Notes: generated from the letters alone by a model not told the origin. A DNA stretch of 64,000 nt from Cephalopachus bancanus (GCA_027257055.1 JAPVLO010000381.1:372001-436000), one strand, 5' to 3'; shown: positions 45,567 through 57,835, numbered from the stretch's first letter. Program-made: numbers and translations.

Positions 45567-48539
45567 AAATGAAGAAACATCTTATCAAAATCTCTGGGAT
45601 GCCTTAAAAGCTGTAATAAGAGGGGAATTTATATCCCTACAAACACACATGAGGAAAATGGAAGGAACAGAAATTAACAACCTAACAAGCCACCTAAAGA
45701 AGCTGGAAAAGCAAGACCACAAAAACCCTAATTTCAGCAGAAAAATCCAGATCACCAAAATAAAAGCCCAAATCCAGGACATAGAAGACAAAAAGATAAT
45801 AGAAAAAATCAATGAAACAAAAAGCTGGTTCTTCAAAAGAATAAACAAGATCGATGGTCCCCTAGCTAGACTGACCAAGAAAAAAAGAGAAAAAAACCAA
45901 ATAAGCACAATCAGAAACACAAAAGATGAAGTCACATCTGACCCTGAAGAAATACAAAAGATCATTAGAGACTACTACGTACACTTGTATGGAAACAAAC
46001 TTGAAAACCTTAAGGAAATGGAGGACTTTCTGACATCACACAACCTACCTAAGTTGGAACAAGAAGAGATTGAGACCCTAAATAAACCAATAACAATCAA
46101 GGAAATCGACTATGTAATAAGAAAACTTCCTACAAAAAAAAGCCCTGAACCAGATGGCTTTCCAGCAGAATTTTACAAGACATTTAAGGAGGAGCTGATA
46201 CCAATCCTACTGAAGGTATTCCAGGCGATTGAAAAAGATGGAACGCTCTCCAAATCATTTTATGAAGCCAACATCACATTGATACCCAAGCCAGGTAAAG
46301 ATCCAGCAAAGAAAGAGAACTACAGGCCAATATCTTTGATGAACATAGATGCTAAAATTCTCAACAAGATCCTAGCAAACCGGATTCAGCAATACATCTC
46401 AAAAATCATCCATCATGACCAAGTAGGCGTCATTCCTGGGATGCAAGGCTGGTTCAACATTCGTAAAACCATAAATGTTATTAAATACATTAACAGATGT
46501 CAAAACAAAAACCACATGATTATATCATTAGATGCAGAAAAAGCTTTTGATAAAATCCACCACCCCTTCTTGATAAAAACCCTTGAACATCTAGGCATAC
46601 GGGGAACATACCTCAAAATAGTAAAAGCCATCTACGAGAAACCCACAGCAAGCATACTCCTAAATGGACAAAAATTAGAACCATTTCCCCTGAAAACTGG
46701 AAAAAGACAAGGATGCCCACTCTCACTCCTCCTGTTCAACGTAGTATTGGAAGTCCTGGCTCGAGCAATCAGAGAAGAGAAGGCAATCAGGGGTATCCAA
46801 ATAGGAAAAGAGGAAGTCAAGTTATCTCTCTTTGCAGATGACATGATTGTATACCTTGAAAACCCAAGAGAATCTGTCAAAAACCTCCTTACACTGATAA
46901 AGACCTTTGGCAAAGTCTCAGGATACAAAATAAATGTACAAAAGACAATCGCATTTCTCTACACCAATAATAAACAAACAGAAACCCAAATAAAAAACAC
47001 AATTCCATTCACAATAGCTGCAAAAAAAATGAAATACCTTGGCATCTTCCTAACCAGAGACGTGAAAGACCTTTACAAGGAAAACTACAAAACACTGCTC
47101 AAAGAAATCAAAGTTGACACAAACAAGTGGAAAAATATCCCATGCTCATGGATCGGAAGAATCAACATTGTGAAGATGTCCATCTTACCTAAGGCAATCT
47201 ACAAATTCAATGCAATACCCATCAAATTACCAGCAACATTCTTCTCAGACCTAGAAAAAAAAAATGCAGGAATTCATATGGAAACACAAACGTCCAAGAA
47301 TAGCCAGAACAATCCTCAGCAAAAAAAACAAAGCAGGGGGTATCACACTACCAGACTTCAAACTTTACTATAAAGCTACAATCATCAAAACAGCTTGGTA
47401 TTGGTATAGGAACAGGCATATAGATCAATGGAATAGAATTGAGATTCCAGAAGCAAAACCTCAATTTCTCAACCAACTCATCTTTGACAAAGCCTCCACC
47501 ACCTACCACTGGGGAGAGGAGAACCTATTCAGTAAATGGTGCTGGGAAAACTGGCTGACCACATGCGGAAGATTGAAACAGGACCCCTATCTATCCCCAT
47601 GCACAAAGGTTAATTCCAAATGGATCAGAGACCTAAATGTAAAACCTCAAACCATAAGAACCTTAGAAAATGAAGGAAAAACCCTCATGGAAATCGGAAC
47701 TGGCATCCAATTCCTGAACAAAACCCAAAACCCACAACTCATAAGAGAGAAAGTGGGACCTTATTAAACTGACAAGCTTCTGCAAAGCCAAAGAAACTAT
47801 CAAGAGAGCAGGGAGACAGCCTACAGACTTGGAAAAAGTATTTGCCAACTCCAGGTCCGACAAAGGCTTAACATCCTGGATCTACAAGGAACTCAAGCGT
47901 GCTGAAAAGAAAAAAACAAACAACCCCATTATAAAATGGGCAAAAGATATGAACAGACACTTCACAAAGGAAAACATCCGAGCAGCCAACAGACACATGA
48001 AGAAATGTTCAACCTCACTAATCATCAGGGAGATGCAAATCAAAACCACACTGAGATACCACCTAACCCCAGTCAGAATGGCAATTATCAACAACTCAAA
48101 AAATAACAGCTGCTGGAGAGGGTGTGGTGAAAAGGGAACACTTCTACACTGTTGGTGGGAGTGTAAACTAGTGCAACCTCTGTGGAAAGCAGTGTGGCGA
48201 TTCTTAAAAGCTCTAAATACCAACCTCCCATATGACCCCGCAATCCCCCTACTGGGAATATATCCTGAAGAACATAAATCACTCTATAAAAAAGATACCT
48301 GCACACGCATGTTTATCGCAGCATTGTTCACAATAGCAAGAACCTGGAAACAGCCATGCTGTCCGTCAAAAGAGGACTGGATTAAAAAAATGTGGTACAT
48401 AAACACGATGGAATACTACGCAGCCATAAAAAAGAACAAAATCGTGAATTTCGCAGCAACCTGGATGGAACTAGAGTCTATACTGAGTGACCTCTCACAG
48501 AAACAAAGATCCGAGTATCACATGTTCTCACTTATATAA
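44739..48539 (+). pseudogene. L1 ORF2 (endonuclease-reverse transcriptase), three frameshifts
   Basis: ORF2p nicks target DNA and primes reverse transcription of L1 RNA. The start is taken as ATG 44,739 ([14 protein letters not shown]), not the in-frame ATG 10 codons upstream, because family members begin there. Frame 1 (44,739-45,566) holds the whole endonuclease with N14, E43, Y115, D145, N147, T192, D205, S228, D229 and H230 all present. A shift near 45,560 opens frame 2 (to 47,373) with the reverse transcriptase and its FADD box at 46,831-46,842. A second shift near 47,255, at an A-run, opens frame 3 (47,264-47,767). A third near 47,745 opens the last frame, ending 48,539, with the cysteine motif C-X3-C-X7-HC-X3-C at 48,111-48,164. 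No in-frame stop occurs apart from these shifts. Confidence 0.93.
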
Positions 48540-48774
48540 TGGACCTTAAACATCCAATGCAATACTATACGAAAATGACTGACTGTACTGGGAAACTATG
48601 GTGGGGGGAGGGAGATGGGATTACCAGTAGCAAATATCTGTCTGGGTACGGGGAAACATCCTATATCAACAGGGTGCCTGAATGAAACGCAATTGTATAC
48701 CTAACCCTTAACTGTACCCCACAACTTCACAATAAAAAAAAACAAAAAACAAAACATTAAAGATAAAAAAAAAA
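48540..48774 (+). other. L1 3' UTR and A-rich tail
   Basis: A G-rich tract (TGGTGGGGGGAGGGAGATGG at about 48,599) is a feature of mammalian L1 3' UTRs. The polyadenylation signal AATAAA at 48,731 is followed by an A-rich tail broken by C, ATT and GAT, ending at the right target duplication. Confidence 0.9.
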
Positions 48775-48791
48775 GAAAATCTACAGATTGA

Positions 48792-49750
48792 AAGCGGAAA
48801 TGAAAGTGAGCATAAGAATAAAAATATATTAAAATAAAAACAAAGAGTAGCAACATTTAATAACAGCCTACAATGTACTGTGCACTTCTGATCTAGTAGT
48901 GGCCTTCCTCCAAGTTTAGTGTGTATTTTATACAAGGTGTTTTGTAGAAGACATCTAGGGATCTTCAAAAAAATAAATAAATTTAGCAAAGCTCTCCTGC
49001 CTCAGTGGAATACAGCCTAAAGAACACATCTAAAAGATGTAAGCCTGTGTGATCAGTTGGGGCATGATGTTCGAACTGGATAGGTCTGACTTCTGGAAGC
49101 AATAGCTCACTAAAAGTATATTTCCTAGATGCCGGACTTTAGTTTCCAGACAAATGTGTTGTTACCACTGTCTTCCAGGTTTAGTTTCATATGATCATAC
49201 AACCATATTTCTGTTTCCCGTGACCTTTGGAAAGATTCCATTATATAGGCATGCAATGCATGTCACAATTGCTTCTTATGCTAAACAAAAAAACACATAA
49301 GCAAATCTTCTGGTTCAAATAAAAACAAATATGCAAACCTCTATTTAAATTAAATACAAGGTGGGAAATCATAATAATTCTTTTATAGGAAAATGAAAAA
49401 AACAGTTAATTCAAATTAAAATACACATTTGTTCTGCTTGCGCTATCACTGCTGAAAGTTATTAAAATATCATAAAAAACTAAAATATTTTTGCTTTCAA
49501 TAAAACCAATTTTTAAACAAGTGATACTAGTAGTAAAATTATAAACTTGTTATACTAGTAGTAAAATTATTTTATATTACCCCTTGGGCTGTTGTCAATT
49601 TAAAAAATAAAAAAATATTGTAAGCAATATTCTTCGTGAATATTCATAGCTGTTTATTTTTAAGGGCTACAACTACTCAAGATAGTTTCAAAAGAATAAT
49701 GACAAATAAATTAAACAATTTTAAAGTCATCTATCTTCATTTTAAAATGA
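48792..49750. other. Intergenic, unassigned
   Basis: AT-rich. Contains a local tandem duplication (TACTAGTAGTAAAATTAT twice, 49,527-49,569). Confidence 0.35.
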
Positions 49751-49885
49751 GAGCTGGGTATGGTGGTGTGCTCCTGAATTCCTAGATACTTGGGAGGCTG
49801 ACAAAGGAGGATCACTTGAGCCCAGGAGTTCGTCTAGCCTGGGCATAATAATGAAACCCAGTCTCTAAAAAAACTTTTTCCCATG
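49751..49885 (+). mobile_element. Alu-related monomer or arm
   Basis: AGCTGGGTATGGTGGTGTGC..GGGAGGCTGACAAAGGAGGA..GAGCCCAGGAGTTCGTCTAG..CCAGTCTCTAAAAAAAC. One Alu-like arm only, with the arm's 5' end and an A-rich end but no second arm. It could be an old monomer (FAM/FLAM-like) or a truncated Alu. Confidence 0.7.
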
Positions 49886-49919
49886 ATAATACAGACAAAA
49901 ATAATCCCAGATCATATAC

Positions 49920-50000
49920 AGTAAATATGTATATATATAATATATACATATACACACAAGAATACATTCATAATGTGTGTGAGCATATAAATGAATAGTC
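49920..50000. repeat. AT/AC-rich simple sequence
   Basis: ATATGTATATATATAATATA and ACATATACACACAAG runs; low complexity. Confidence 0.7.
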
Positions 50001-50763
50001 TGTGTATACACACGTACATATAATTTATGCACTAGGAATTTCCTACTGTGGTACTCACATCTTTAGCCTCTGAATTGTTTCCCTCCATTGCTTCTTGCAC
50101 ATGAACTTAGCCCACCTTTCAAGACTGCCCAACTACAGTGCAATCCACAAGAACAGTTTCTCTCTCCTATAAAACTGGTCTTTGACCAGCAATCCTCAAG
50201 ACTAACCTTAACTAACCTGTCTTGCTAAAGCCATATAATTTTTTTTCCTGTTTCTCATGTTAAAATATTCCTTCAGAGCCTTCTCATGCTCTCAATTTTT
50301 TCAAGAATACACAGGCTATTTGGTATTCTGGTTAGCTTTTTCCACATTTACATTGCTCATTTCTTCTGGGCATTTTAACCTAACTTATTGGTTTCAAAAA
50401 GTATTTGTGTTCATAGTGACTTGAGGCATGGTATTCATAAGTTCCGAGGACATCTGACTCTAGCTGCAAAGATTGTACAATATCGATTTTCTTCTGAAAA
50501 GCATGAATGATAAAAATGTCTAAAAATTCTGTTTGATGAAGTGTTATTTCTATTTCTGAGACAATTAGGAATTCCAGATAACATTCTTTGAGAAATATCT
50601 CCCATTCTGGTGACAGGTAATTGGAAATTCTGCATGAATACTGACATTAGTATTGTATTCCAAATGTTGAATCACCATAGTATGAAGGACCAGACATTCA
50701 GGGTAATTAAAATACATATTTTCTGCACTCTATAGAAAACAGAAAACAATGTTAATATTAAAA
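50001..50763. other. Intergenic, unassigned
   Basis: Nothing recognised. Confidence 0.3.
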
Positions 50764-52173
50764 ACAGGGGAGGATAGGCAAGATAGTGAAGGAACTGGTA
50801 GTAACCTGAAAGTCTCTGCAAGGGCGAGTGTCCACAAAGACAGTCTACGTGAATGGGGGCATGCAGCTGGGTGAGTGAAAGTCCATCTGAAAGGAGACTT
50901 GGGATCAAGCACGTCTCTCCAGAGGTGGCTGCAACCCACCACTGCCTTGAGATCAGAGCCCCTGGGGTGCAGGATCATCAGCCATTCTTGGGGGTCTCGG
51001 GAGGAGGCAGCAAAGGTCAGCTTCTCCTTAGCGCCTAGTACCTGACCCATGCCACCACCCATGTCAGCAGACTGGGCACTGGCAGAGGGAGCCATGGAGA
51101 GGGCCCAGTGAGGAAATCTGGAACTGAGCCCTGCCACCAGCAAGGAGACACGACAGCCACCATTTTCTCTGTCCTCCAACTGGACAGAGACCTGCACTGG
51201 CCCATCTGGCTCTGTTCAGACTCCAACTTGGGACCTAGAGCCGATCTCTGCACCTCTCTGGGATCAACCATTGCTGATCCAGAGAGGAAACTCCAGGAGT
51301 GGACACAGAGAGAGAAGGACGCCCCACCCCCATGCTGGACCAGGCACGGCACATTTGATCTGAGTAGGGGACTTGGTGGCAGCAGTTGCAGCCATGAGTT
51401 GGGGGACTCAGGATCTGATTCACCCTCCTCCCCCAGCAGTCCATGGGGTGTCTGACCCAGCTAAGAGTGATCCAATAGGCCTGTGCCAAGAGTGGAAGGG
51501 AAGGGCTGGAGACTGGAGCCCACTCTCTACCACCATGGCAACCAGAAGCCATGGCAGTCAGAAGTGGCCATGGAGCTTGGGAGAGGAATCTGAAGTTCCA
51601 GAAATGGCCACAGGGGAAGCTCTTCTTTTGTTTATGTTTTAGTAATTGTTTTTGGTGTTTTTAGTTTTTCTATTGGCCTATGGGCATTTTTGAGGGCAAA
51701 CACATCATCGTGTTTTTTTTGTTTGTTTTGTATGTTAGTCTGCTTGTATGTTTTTGTTTGTTTCTTTGCTTATTTGCTAGTTGGTGTGCCTGTATGTTTT
51801 CCTTCTCCTTCTCCTCTTCCCATCTTCCTTTCGCCTCCCTTCTTCCTTTTTCCATTCTTTCCCTTTTTCTTACCTCATTTTGCCTTCAGGGGGCATACAT
51901 ACACCCCCACCACATGGATAGATTGTCAGCAGATGCTGGGATGTGCAGACAGCTTCGGAACTGCAGCTCCCCCCATCACACCTTAATCAAATCTCAAACC
52001 TGCAAAAAAGCACAGCCCACCCATTCTGAGTCTGGTTTCAAAAATGAACAAATCCAGAGGATTTGCATAAGGTAAAATAGGGGAGTGAGTAAACAGAAGT
52101 GAAAGCTATCCCCTCTATCACCAAGAACCAGAACTAAAGAAGAGGTAAAGAAGGGGAGGAAAACCTACACACA
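50764..52173 (+). promoter_or_regulatory. L1 5' UTR (old promoter region)
   Basis: About 1.4 kb upstream of the ORF1 start region. Blocks rich in CCAGC/CTGG, a pyrimidine tract and a final A/G-rich stretch (..GAAGAGGTAAAGAAGGGGAG) lead into ATGAAGAAAAACCAAGGG. The YY1-like site has decayed. Compared with the young L1, about the first 100 and last 150 bases have a counterpart; the middle, over 1 kb, does not. Confidence 0.75.
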
Positions 52174-53117
52174 TGAAGAAAAACCAAGGGAAAACCCAGT
52201 TCTCATACAGACTCCTGAGAAGAGAGAATCTGAGAATACAGACTTTAGAGCTCAAACAATGAAGAACCCCCAGAACAATTGGTCTCAAACCAAAAACCCA
52301 GATATAAACATATTTTTAGAATGAGTAGAAATGAAGAGGGACAAGAGTAAAGAATAACGGAGTTGATAACTGAGATGATGGCAATAAAAAATACAGTAAA
52401 TGAAATAAATAATAATCTGAAAAGCACAGAAAGCAGAATTAATCAAGCAGAAGAAAGAATCTCAGAGTTTGAGGACCAAAATATGGAACTAACACAAACT
52501 GTGAAAAACATAGAAAAAAAGCTTTAAAAGATGGAACAAAGCCTCCAAGAGATATGCAATTATATCAAGAAGCTGAACCTATGATTAATTCGAATCCCTG
52601 AGGCAGACAGAGAAATAGAAACTACCTAGAAACAAATATTCCATGAAGTTATTCAAGAAAACTTCCCTCATCTCTTCAGAGATGTGATCATTCAAACACA
52701 AGAAATTCAGAGAACCCCTGCAAGACGTCAAATGAGAAGACCAACTCCTAGACAAGTAGTAATTTGCTTACAGAAAGTAGGTATCAAAGAAAAAAATCCC
52801 AAGGTGTGTAACAAGAGAGAAAGGTCAGACTACTTATTGGGGAAGACCAATTAGAATAGCAACAGACTTATCTACAGAAACACTACAGGATAGAAAGACT
52901 GGAGTCCAATCTTGAAAGTTCTCAAAGGTAAATAATTTCAACCAGGATTCCCTACACAGCTAAGCTAAGTTTCATCAGTGATGGAGAAATTAAAATCCTT
53001 CCCAGACATTCAATCCTAAGAGTTTACACTGCTTGTAGACCAGCTCCACAAGAAATGCTTATGAAAGCATTAAACACATACACACAAAGAATGACCATGC
53101 CCTTCCCAAGAACGTAG
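52174..53117 (+). pseudogene. Decayed L1 ORF1
   Basis: Aligns to the intact ORF1 at 43,680 from MKKNQ to the C-terminus, including a coiled-coil stretch (..GCAGAAGAAAGAATCTCAGA..) and RRM-region codons, but with many stops and shifts (e.g. a TGA at 52,323). Confidence 0.85.
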
Positions 53118-53214
53118 GAAAAAGATCGAAAACACATACATATCAACCCCCAAATTAAAAAAAATCAACAAACAAATAAACAAGCAACAACCACAGACTC
53201 TATAAGAGCCTTAT

Positions 53215-55917
53215 GACAGGGATAAACTCTATCTCAATAATTAGCCTGAATGTGAATGAACTACATGCACCACTGAAAAGACATAGAGAGGCAAACTGGA
53301 TAAAAACAATGACACAATCATATGCTGTCTCTAGTAGATTCATCTAACCAGAATAGACACTCACAGACTCAAAGTAACAGGATGGAAAACAAATTTTGGG
53401 GGAATGGAACACAAAGGAAGCAGGAGTTGCCATCTTAAAATTAGACAAAATACCCTTTAAGCTAGCAACAATTTTTAAAAAAGAAAGGTCACTAAATAAT
53501 GATAAAAAGTTCAATCCATCAACAAGAAATATCCATCCTAAACATATATGCATCCAACATAGGAGCACTAACCTTTTTATAAAGCAGCTTCTAGGCAAAC
53601 TAAAAAAAGATATTGACTCTAACACTATTATAGCTGGTAACTTAAATACCCCACTAACAACCCTAAATGGATCATCAAAGCAAAAAATCAACAAGGAGAT
53701 CTGAAACCTCAACTTGATGCTTGACCAAATGAACTTAACAGATACCTACAGCACACTCCACCCAATAACCATGGAATATACATTCTACTCATCACCACAT
53801 AGAATGTACTCCAAGATTGACCACATCCTTGGCCATAAATCAAGCATAAACAAATTTCATAAGATTGAAATACTGCCATGCACTTTCTCAGACCACAGTG
53901 GAATAAAAATAAATATCAACACCAACAAAGCTACCCCAAATCTACAAAGACACGAACATTAAACAGTATGATTAAGCTGAACAGCTTCTGGGTCAACACA
54001 GAAATCAAAACAGAAATTTAAAGATTTTTGGAAACAAATGGAAATAAAGACACATTTTATGAAAACGTCTGGGATGCCATGAAAACAATACTAAGAGGGG
54101 AATTTATATCTCTATGAACACACATCAAGAAAATGGAAAGATCACAAGTTAGCAGCCTAAAACATCACCTAAGGGAGCTGGAAAGACAAGACCACCAAAA
54201 CCTTAACCTCAGCAAAAGGATCCGGATCATCAAAGTAAAAGCCCAAATACAGGACATGGAAGACAAAAATCATAGAAAAAATCAACAAAATAAAAAGCTA
54301 GTTCTTTGAAAGGATATACAAGATTGATGGACACCCTAGCCAGACTGACCAGGAAAAAGAGAGAAAAAGTCCAAATAAACACAGTCAGAAATGCAAAAGA
54401 TTAAATCACAACAGACCCTGAAGAAATGCAAATAATTATCAGAGATTACTTTGCACACCTGTAGAGAAACAAACTCAAAAACCTATATGAAGTAGAGGAC
54501 TTTCTGACATCACACAACCTCCAAGGTTGAAGCAAGAAGAAATTGAGACATTAAATAGACCGATAACAACCCAGGAAATCAATTCTGTCATAAGAAAACT
54601 ACTCACATAATAAAGTCCTGAATCAGACGGCTTTCCAGTGGACTGCTACAAAACATATGAGGAAGAGCTGATGCCAATCCTATTGAAAGTATTCCAAGCA
54701 ATTGAGAAAGGTGAAATTCTCCCCAAATTATTTAATGAAGCTAACATCACACTGATACCAAAACCGAATAAAGATCTAACAAAGAAAGAGAGCTATAGGC
54801 CAATATCCCTGATGAACATAGGTGCAAAAATACTCAACAAAGTTCTAGAAATCAGATCCAGCAACACATCTCAAATATCATCCACCATGACCAAGTAGGC
54901 TTCATACCTGGGATGCAGGGCTGATTCAACATCTGCAAGACCATAAATGTAATTAAATACATCAACACATGTAAAAATAGGAATCAGATGATTATATCAT
55001 TAGATGCTAAAAAGGCTTTTGATGAAATCCAGCATCCCTTCTTGATAAAAACCCTTGAACACCTAGGCAAAGACGGAACATACCTCAAAAAGCCATCTAC
55101 GACAAACCCACAGACAACATATTGCTAAATGGACAAAAGTTGGAAGCATTTCTCCTGACTGGAACAAGAAAAGCCTGTCCACTTTCACCCCTCCTGTTCA
55201 ACAAAGTGTTGGAAGTCCTAGTTAGAGAAATAAGACAAGAGAAGGAAGTTAGGGGCATGGAAATAGGAAAAGAGGAAGTCAAGTTATCCCTCTTTGTGGA
55301 TGATATGATTCTATACCTCAAACATCCAAGAGAATCTGTCAAAAACCTCCTTGCACTAGCAAAGGACTTCGGCAAAGTCTCGGGGTACAGACCAATGTGC
55401 AAAAGACAGTCATGTTCTTATACATCAACAACAAACAGGCAAAGACTAAATAAAAAGTACAATCCCATTGACAATAGTAACAACAAATAAAATGAAATAC
55501 CTCAGCATCTTCCTAACCAGAGAAGTCAAAGACCTTTACAACGAAAACTACAAAACACTGCTCAAAGAAATCAAAGATGATGCAAACAAATGGAAAAATA
55601 TTTCATGCTCATTGACTGGTAGAATCAACATTGTTAAGATGTTCATCCTACCCAAGGCAATCTATAGATTTTACCCAATACTCATTAAATTACCAGCATC
55701 ATTCTTCTCAGACCTTGAAATAACAATACAGAAATTCATATGGAAACATAAATGACCATGAATAGATAAAACAATCCTCATCAAAAGAAACAAAGCAGGA
55801 AGTATCACACTTGCAGACTTTATTATGAGGCTACAAGTGTCAAAATAGCGAGGTACTGGTACAAGAACAGGCATATAGACCAATGGAACAGGATAGAGAT
55901 TCTGGAAGCAAAACCTT
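53215..55917 (+). pseudogene. Decayed L1 ORF2, truncated
   Basis: Endonuclease fragments at 53,396-53,704 and 53,714-53,962 (TFYSSPHRMYSKIDHILGHK). Reverse transcriptase fragments at 54,638-54,898 and 55,122-55,490, where the catalytic box reads FVDD rather than FADD (about 55,292). A further piece lies at 55,468-55,755. The C-terminal cysteine region is absent. Confidence 0.88.
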
Positions 55918-56055
55918 ACTGTCTTAAATTCAGAACAAAATTATGAGTTATTAAATTCAGTTTTCAATATTCCTCTACTTCATTTTTAAAGTTTTTGTGA
56001 CTTTCATGTATGTCTAGTTTTGAATATTTATTTAAAAGATGCCATACCATATGTG
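55918..56055. other. Unassigned junction 3' of the older L1
   Basis: The L1 stops abruptly here without a poly-A tail. Confidence 0.4.
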
Positions 56056-56370
56056 TTTTCCAGAATTTACTTTTTAAATTATAATTAAAATATTGTATAT
56101 GGTTACACAAGGCTATGCTTGAATTACTTTACTGCTATATAACATTTAATGATATATTGGCATCACAATTCATTCTACCCCTTCTCCTTTCGATGGGCAT
56201 TTGAATTGTTTTTTTTTAATTGTTATTGCTAAATGTGCTGCAATGTCCATTCCTGTGGATGATTTATGATGCACAAGTAAAACTCTTGGTTGTATTTATG
56301 GAAGTGAAATTATTGATTTGCAGGTTATAAGGTAAAACCAAATTGTTTTCTAAAGTAATTGTGTAGTGTT
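56056..56370 (-). repeat. Ancient L1 fragment
   Basis: TGCTATATAACATTTAATGA.., GATGGGCATTTGAATTGTTT.., CTGTGGATGATTTATGATGC and AAGTGAAATTATTGATTTGC follow the antisense old L1 order (..GATGGACATTTGGGTTGTTT..GGAATTGCTGGGTC). Confidence 0.6.
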
Positions 56371-56579
56371 ATACCTGTCTTAGCAGATAACAGAAATTAA
56401 TTCATCTACACCATTTCCAATACCCGATGCTGTGCAAACCATAAACTACATACTTTCTTCTGATTTTTAAATTTCAGAGGGATAGAACATGGGGAACTAC
56501 TAGAAGTTACTTAAAAAAATTAAAACATTGCTGGTATATGTTAACTCTGCTGTGAATTCTTTCAGAATTTACTCTTTGC

Positions 56580-56835
56580 ATATTCTAGCATAAAATGTAG
56601 TGGATCAAACTATGTTCACTGGAGTCAGACTGCCTTGGCTGATTACTGGATCTATACTTAGATGTATTCTATGAATACTATGACTTTAGATAAATTGCTT
56701 GTCTAACCTGTGCAACAAATTTTTCACTTGTAATGTGTGAATATCAGCTAATCTTTCCTGTGCTTGCTGTGAGGATTAATGAACTAAATATAAAGTGGTT
56801 AGAACCAAACTGTGCTTAGGTCATGTTATGCACTT
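56580..56835 (+). repeat. MIR SINE
   Basis: CTGGAGTCAGACTGCCTTGG, TAGATAAATTGCTTGTCTAA, CCTGTGCTTGCTGTGAGGAT and TATAAAGTGGTTAGAACC match the successive parts of MIR. Confidence 0.8.
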
Positions 56836-56845
56836 AACATATGAG

Positions 56846-57067
56846 ATGTGACAATTAAGTTCATAAACTCATCTTAGAAAAAGTGCTACATATCTCATGG
56901 CGGAATATCACCACAGTTATCTTTGAAGTATTCCCCTTGGGAAACTATGCACTGATGCCAGCACCTAGTCCACCCATCAAAGCCATTTTGGAACTCTTTC
57001 CTGAATGACCATCAGAGCTGTCATTGTACTACCCTAGATGTCCTGAATGTCATCAAAATGTCTTCCT
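56846..57067 (-). mobile_element. Mariner DNA transposon, 3' end (minus strand)
   Basis: GATGTGACAATTAAGTTCAT.. looks like a mariner terminal repeat. Read on the minus strand the rest encodes LKGRHFDDIQDI.. and a decayed transposase C-terminus. The break at 57,067 is followed directly by L1 sequence. Confidence 0.75.
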
Positions 57068-57425
57068 TTCAACAGAAATCATTCTACAAAAAAGACAGGC
57101 ATATGCATATTTATAGCTGCACTATTTACAATCACAAAACATGGAACCAACCCGACTGCTCATCAAAAATGGACTGGATAAAGAAAACAGGGTACACGTA
57201 CATGATGGAATATTATGTAGCCATAAACAGGAACAAAATTATGAAATCTGCAGCAAATTAGGTAGAGTGAGAGATAATCAAACTTAGTGATTATCACAGA
57301 AACAGAGAATGTTCCCACTCATAAGTGGGACCTGATTATTAACCACACTGGCACAAGGGAGGAATCAGCAGCCACTGGACACGGCCACGGGATGGGAGGT
57401 GGACAGGTACAAAGGGTCCCTGGTG
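57068..57425 (+). mobile_element. L1 fragment a (ORF2 end and 3' UTR start)
   Basis: Begins in the ORF2 C-terminal region (SFYKKDRHMHIYSCTIYNHK), continues through ..GYTYMMEYYVAINRNKIM.. to the first part of the 3' UTR, and stops at a mariner segment without a tail. Confidence 0.85.
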
Positions 57426-57429
57426 AGTA

Positions 57430-57605
57430 GGGAGAATGCTCCAATACACTTGTTTGTTTGCTGGCTAAAAACTCCCTCACAGACAGCGTTGTCATGCAAG
57501 AGCTCCTTTGGGACCAGTTTTGCACACACCTTTCTCGTGTCAAGATTTTCGGTTCAGATTTTCCTAATTCTTTCTCTGTTGATGCTTATTTGGTTTGCGA
57601 TGTTT
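57430..57605 (-). mobile_element. Mariner transposase fragment, internally deleted
   Basis: On the minus strand the codons give VRNIANQISINRERIRKI (a helix-turn-helix part), then ..TRKVCAKLVPKELL. These jump directly to SVREFLASKQTSVLEHSPYS, which in intact transposases lies after the first two catalytic aspartates. The central part is therefore deleted. Confidence 0.75.
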
Positions 57606-57745
57606 CTCACAGGGGGTGGGGGGCACACAGTAGCATCCATAAGCGTACCTGATCTCAATCCAGGCGAAGTGGAGACCAAAGAGAGGCCCAAACTTTGCCT
57701 GTACGATGACCACTTGTGTTCTAATCCTGACTCGTACACCACATC
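57606..57745 (+). mobile_element. L1 fragment b (3' UTR end and tail)
   Basis: GGGGTGGGGGGCACACAGTA.., ATAAGCGTACCTGATCTCAA.., GGCCCAAACTTTGCCTGTAC and a poly-A. It looks like the continuation of fragment a on the far side of the mariner piece. Confidence 0.85.
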
Positions 57746-57749
57746 TTAA

Positions 57750-57835
57750 AAAAAAAGTCTGAAGAAACAAGGGCCTAGGGAGGGCAGGACATAGGGTTAG
57801 GGTCACACAGCTGCGAAGGGCCAAGAGGCGATGGA
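57750..57835 (-). repeat. MIR-like fragment
   Basis: AAGAAACAAGGGCCTAGGGA..GGGTTAGGGTCACACAGCTG resembles reverse MIR (GAGGAAACTGAGGCACAGAG..AAGGTCACACAGCTAG). Confidence 0.5.

Larger units (their letters stand above)
43441..48774 (+). mobile_element. Young near-complete L1 with short 5' UTR
   Basis: 5,334 bp between perfect 17-bp duplications: 5' UTR 239 bp, ORF1 (43,680-44,642), 96-base spacer, ORF2 (44,739-48,539 with three frameshifts), about 190-bp 3' UTR and an A-rich tail ending 48,774. The first bases (CGAGGATGGGGCAAGATGGC) resemble the start of the older L1 at 50,764 and carry a YY1-like motif as in human L1, so the 5' end looks genuine rather than truncated. The 3' UTR (CAGTAGCAAATATCTGTCTG.., ..AACCCTTAACTGTACCCCAC) differs from the older L1 tails here. 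An intact ORF1 and perfect duplications mark it as the youngest L1 in the window, but the broken ORF2 makes it unable to move alone. Confidence 0.97.
50764..55917 (+). mobile_element. Older L1 with long 5' UTR, 3' side lost
   Basis: Starts GGGGAGGATAGGCAAGATAG, homologous to the first bases of the young L1. A roughly 1.4-kb 5' UTR is G/C-rich at first, then a T- and pyrimidine-rich tract (51,700-51,880). It is followed by a decayed ORF1 (about 52,174-53,117) and ORF2 (about 53,215-55,917). The element stops at ..GGAAGCAAAACC inside ORF2, so it lost its 3' part by deletion or rearrangement; no duplication can be paired. The overlapping open frames on both strands in 50,730-52,075 are 5'-UTR shadows. 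Confidence 0.92.

Noticed and set aside
50730..51642. Cluster of longer open frames on both strands (up to 155 codons)
   Set aside because: They lie in the G/C-rich 5' UTR of an old L1, overlap each other in several frames and carry no domain.
57319..57543. 74-codon minus-strand frame that looks like one protein
   Set aside because: It runs from a mariner fragment into L1 3' UTR sequence, so it is a chance fusion of two repeats.
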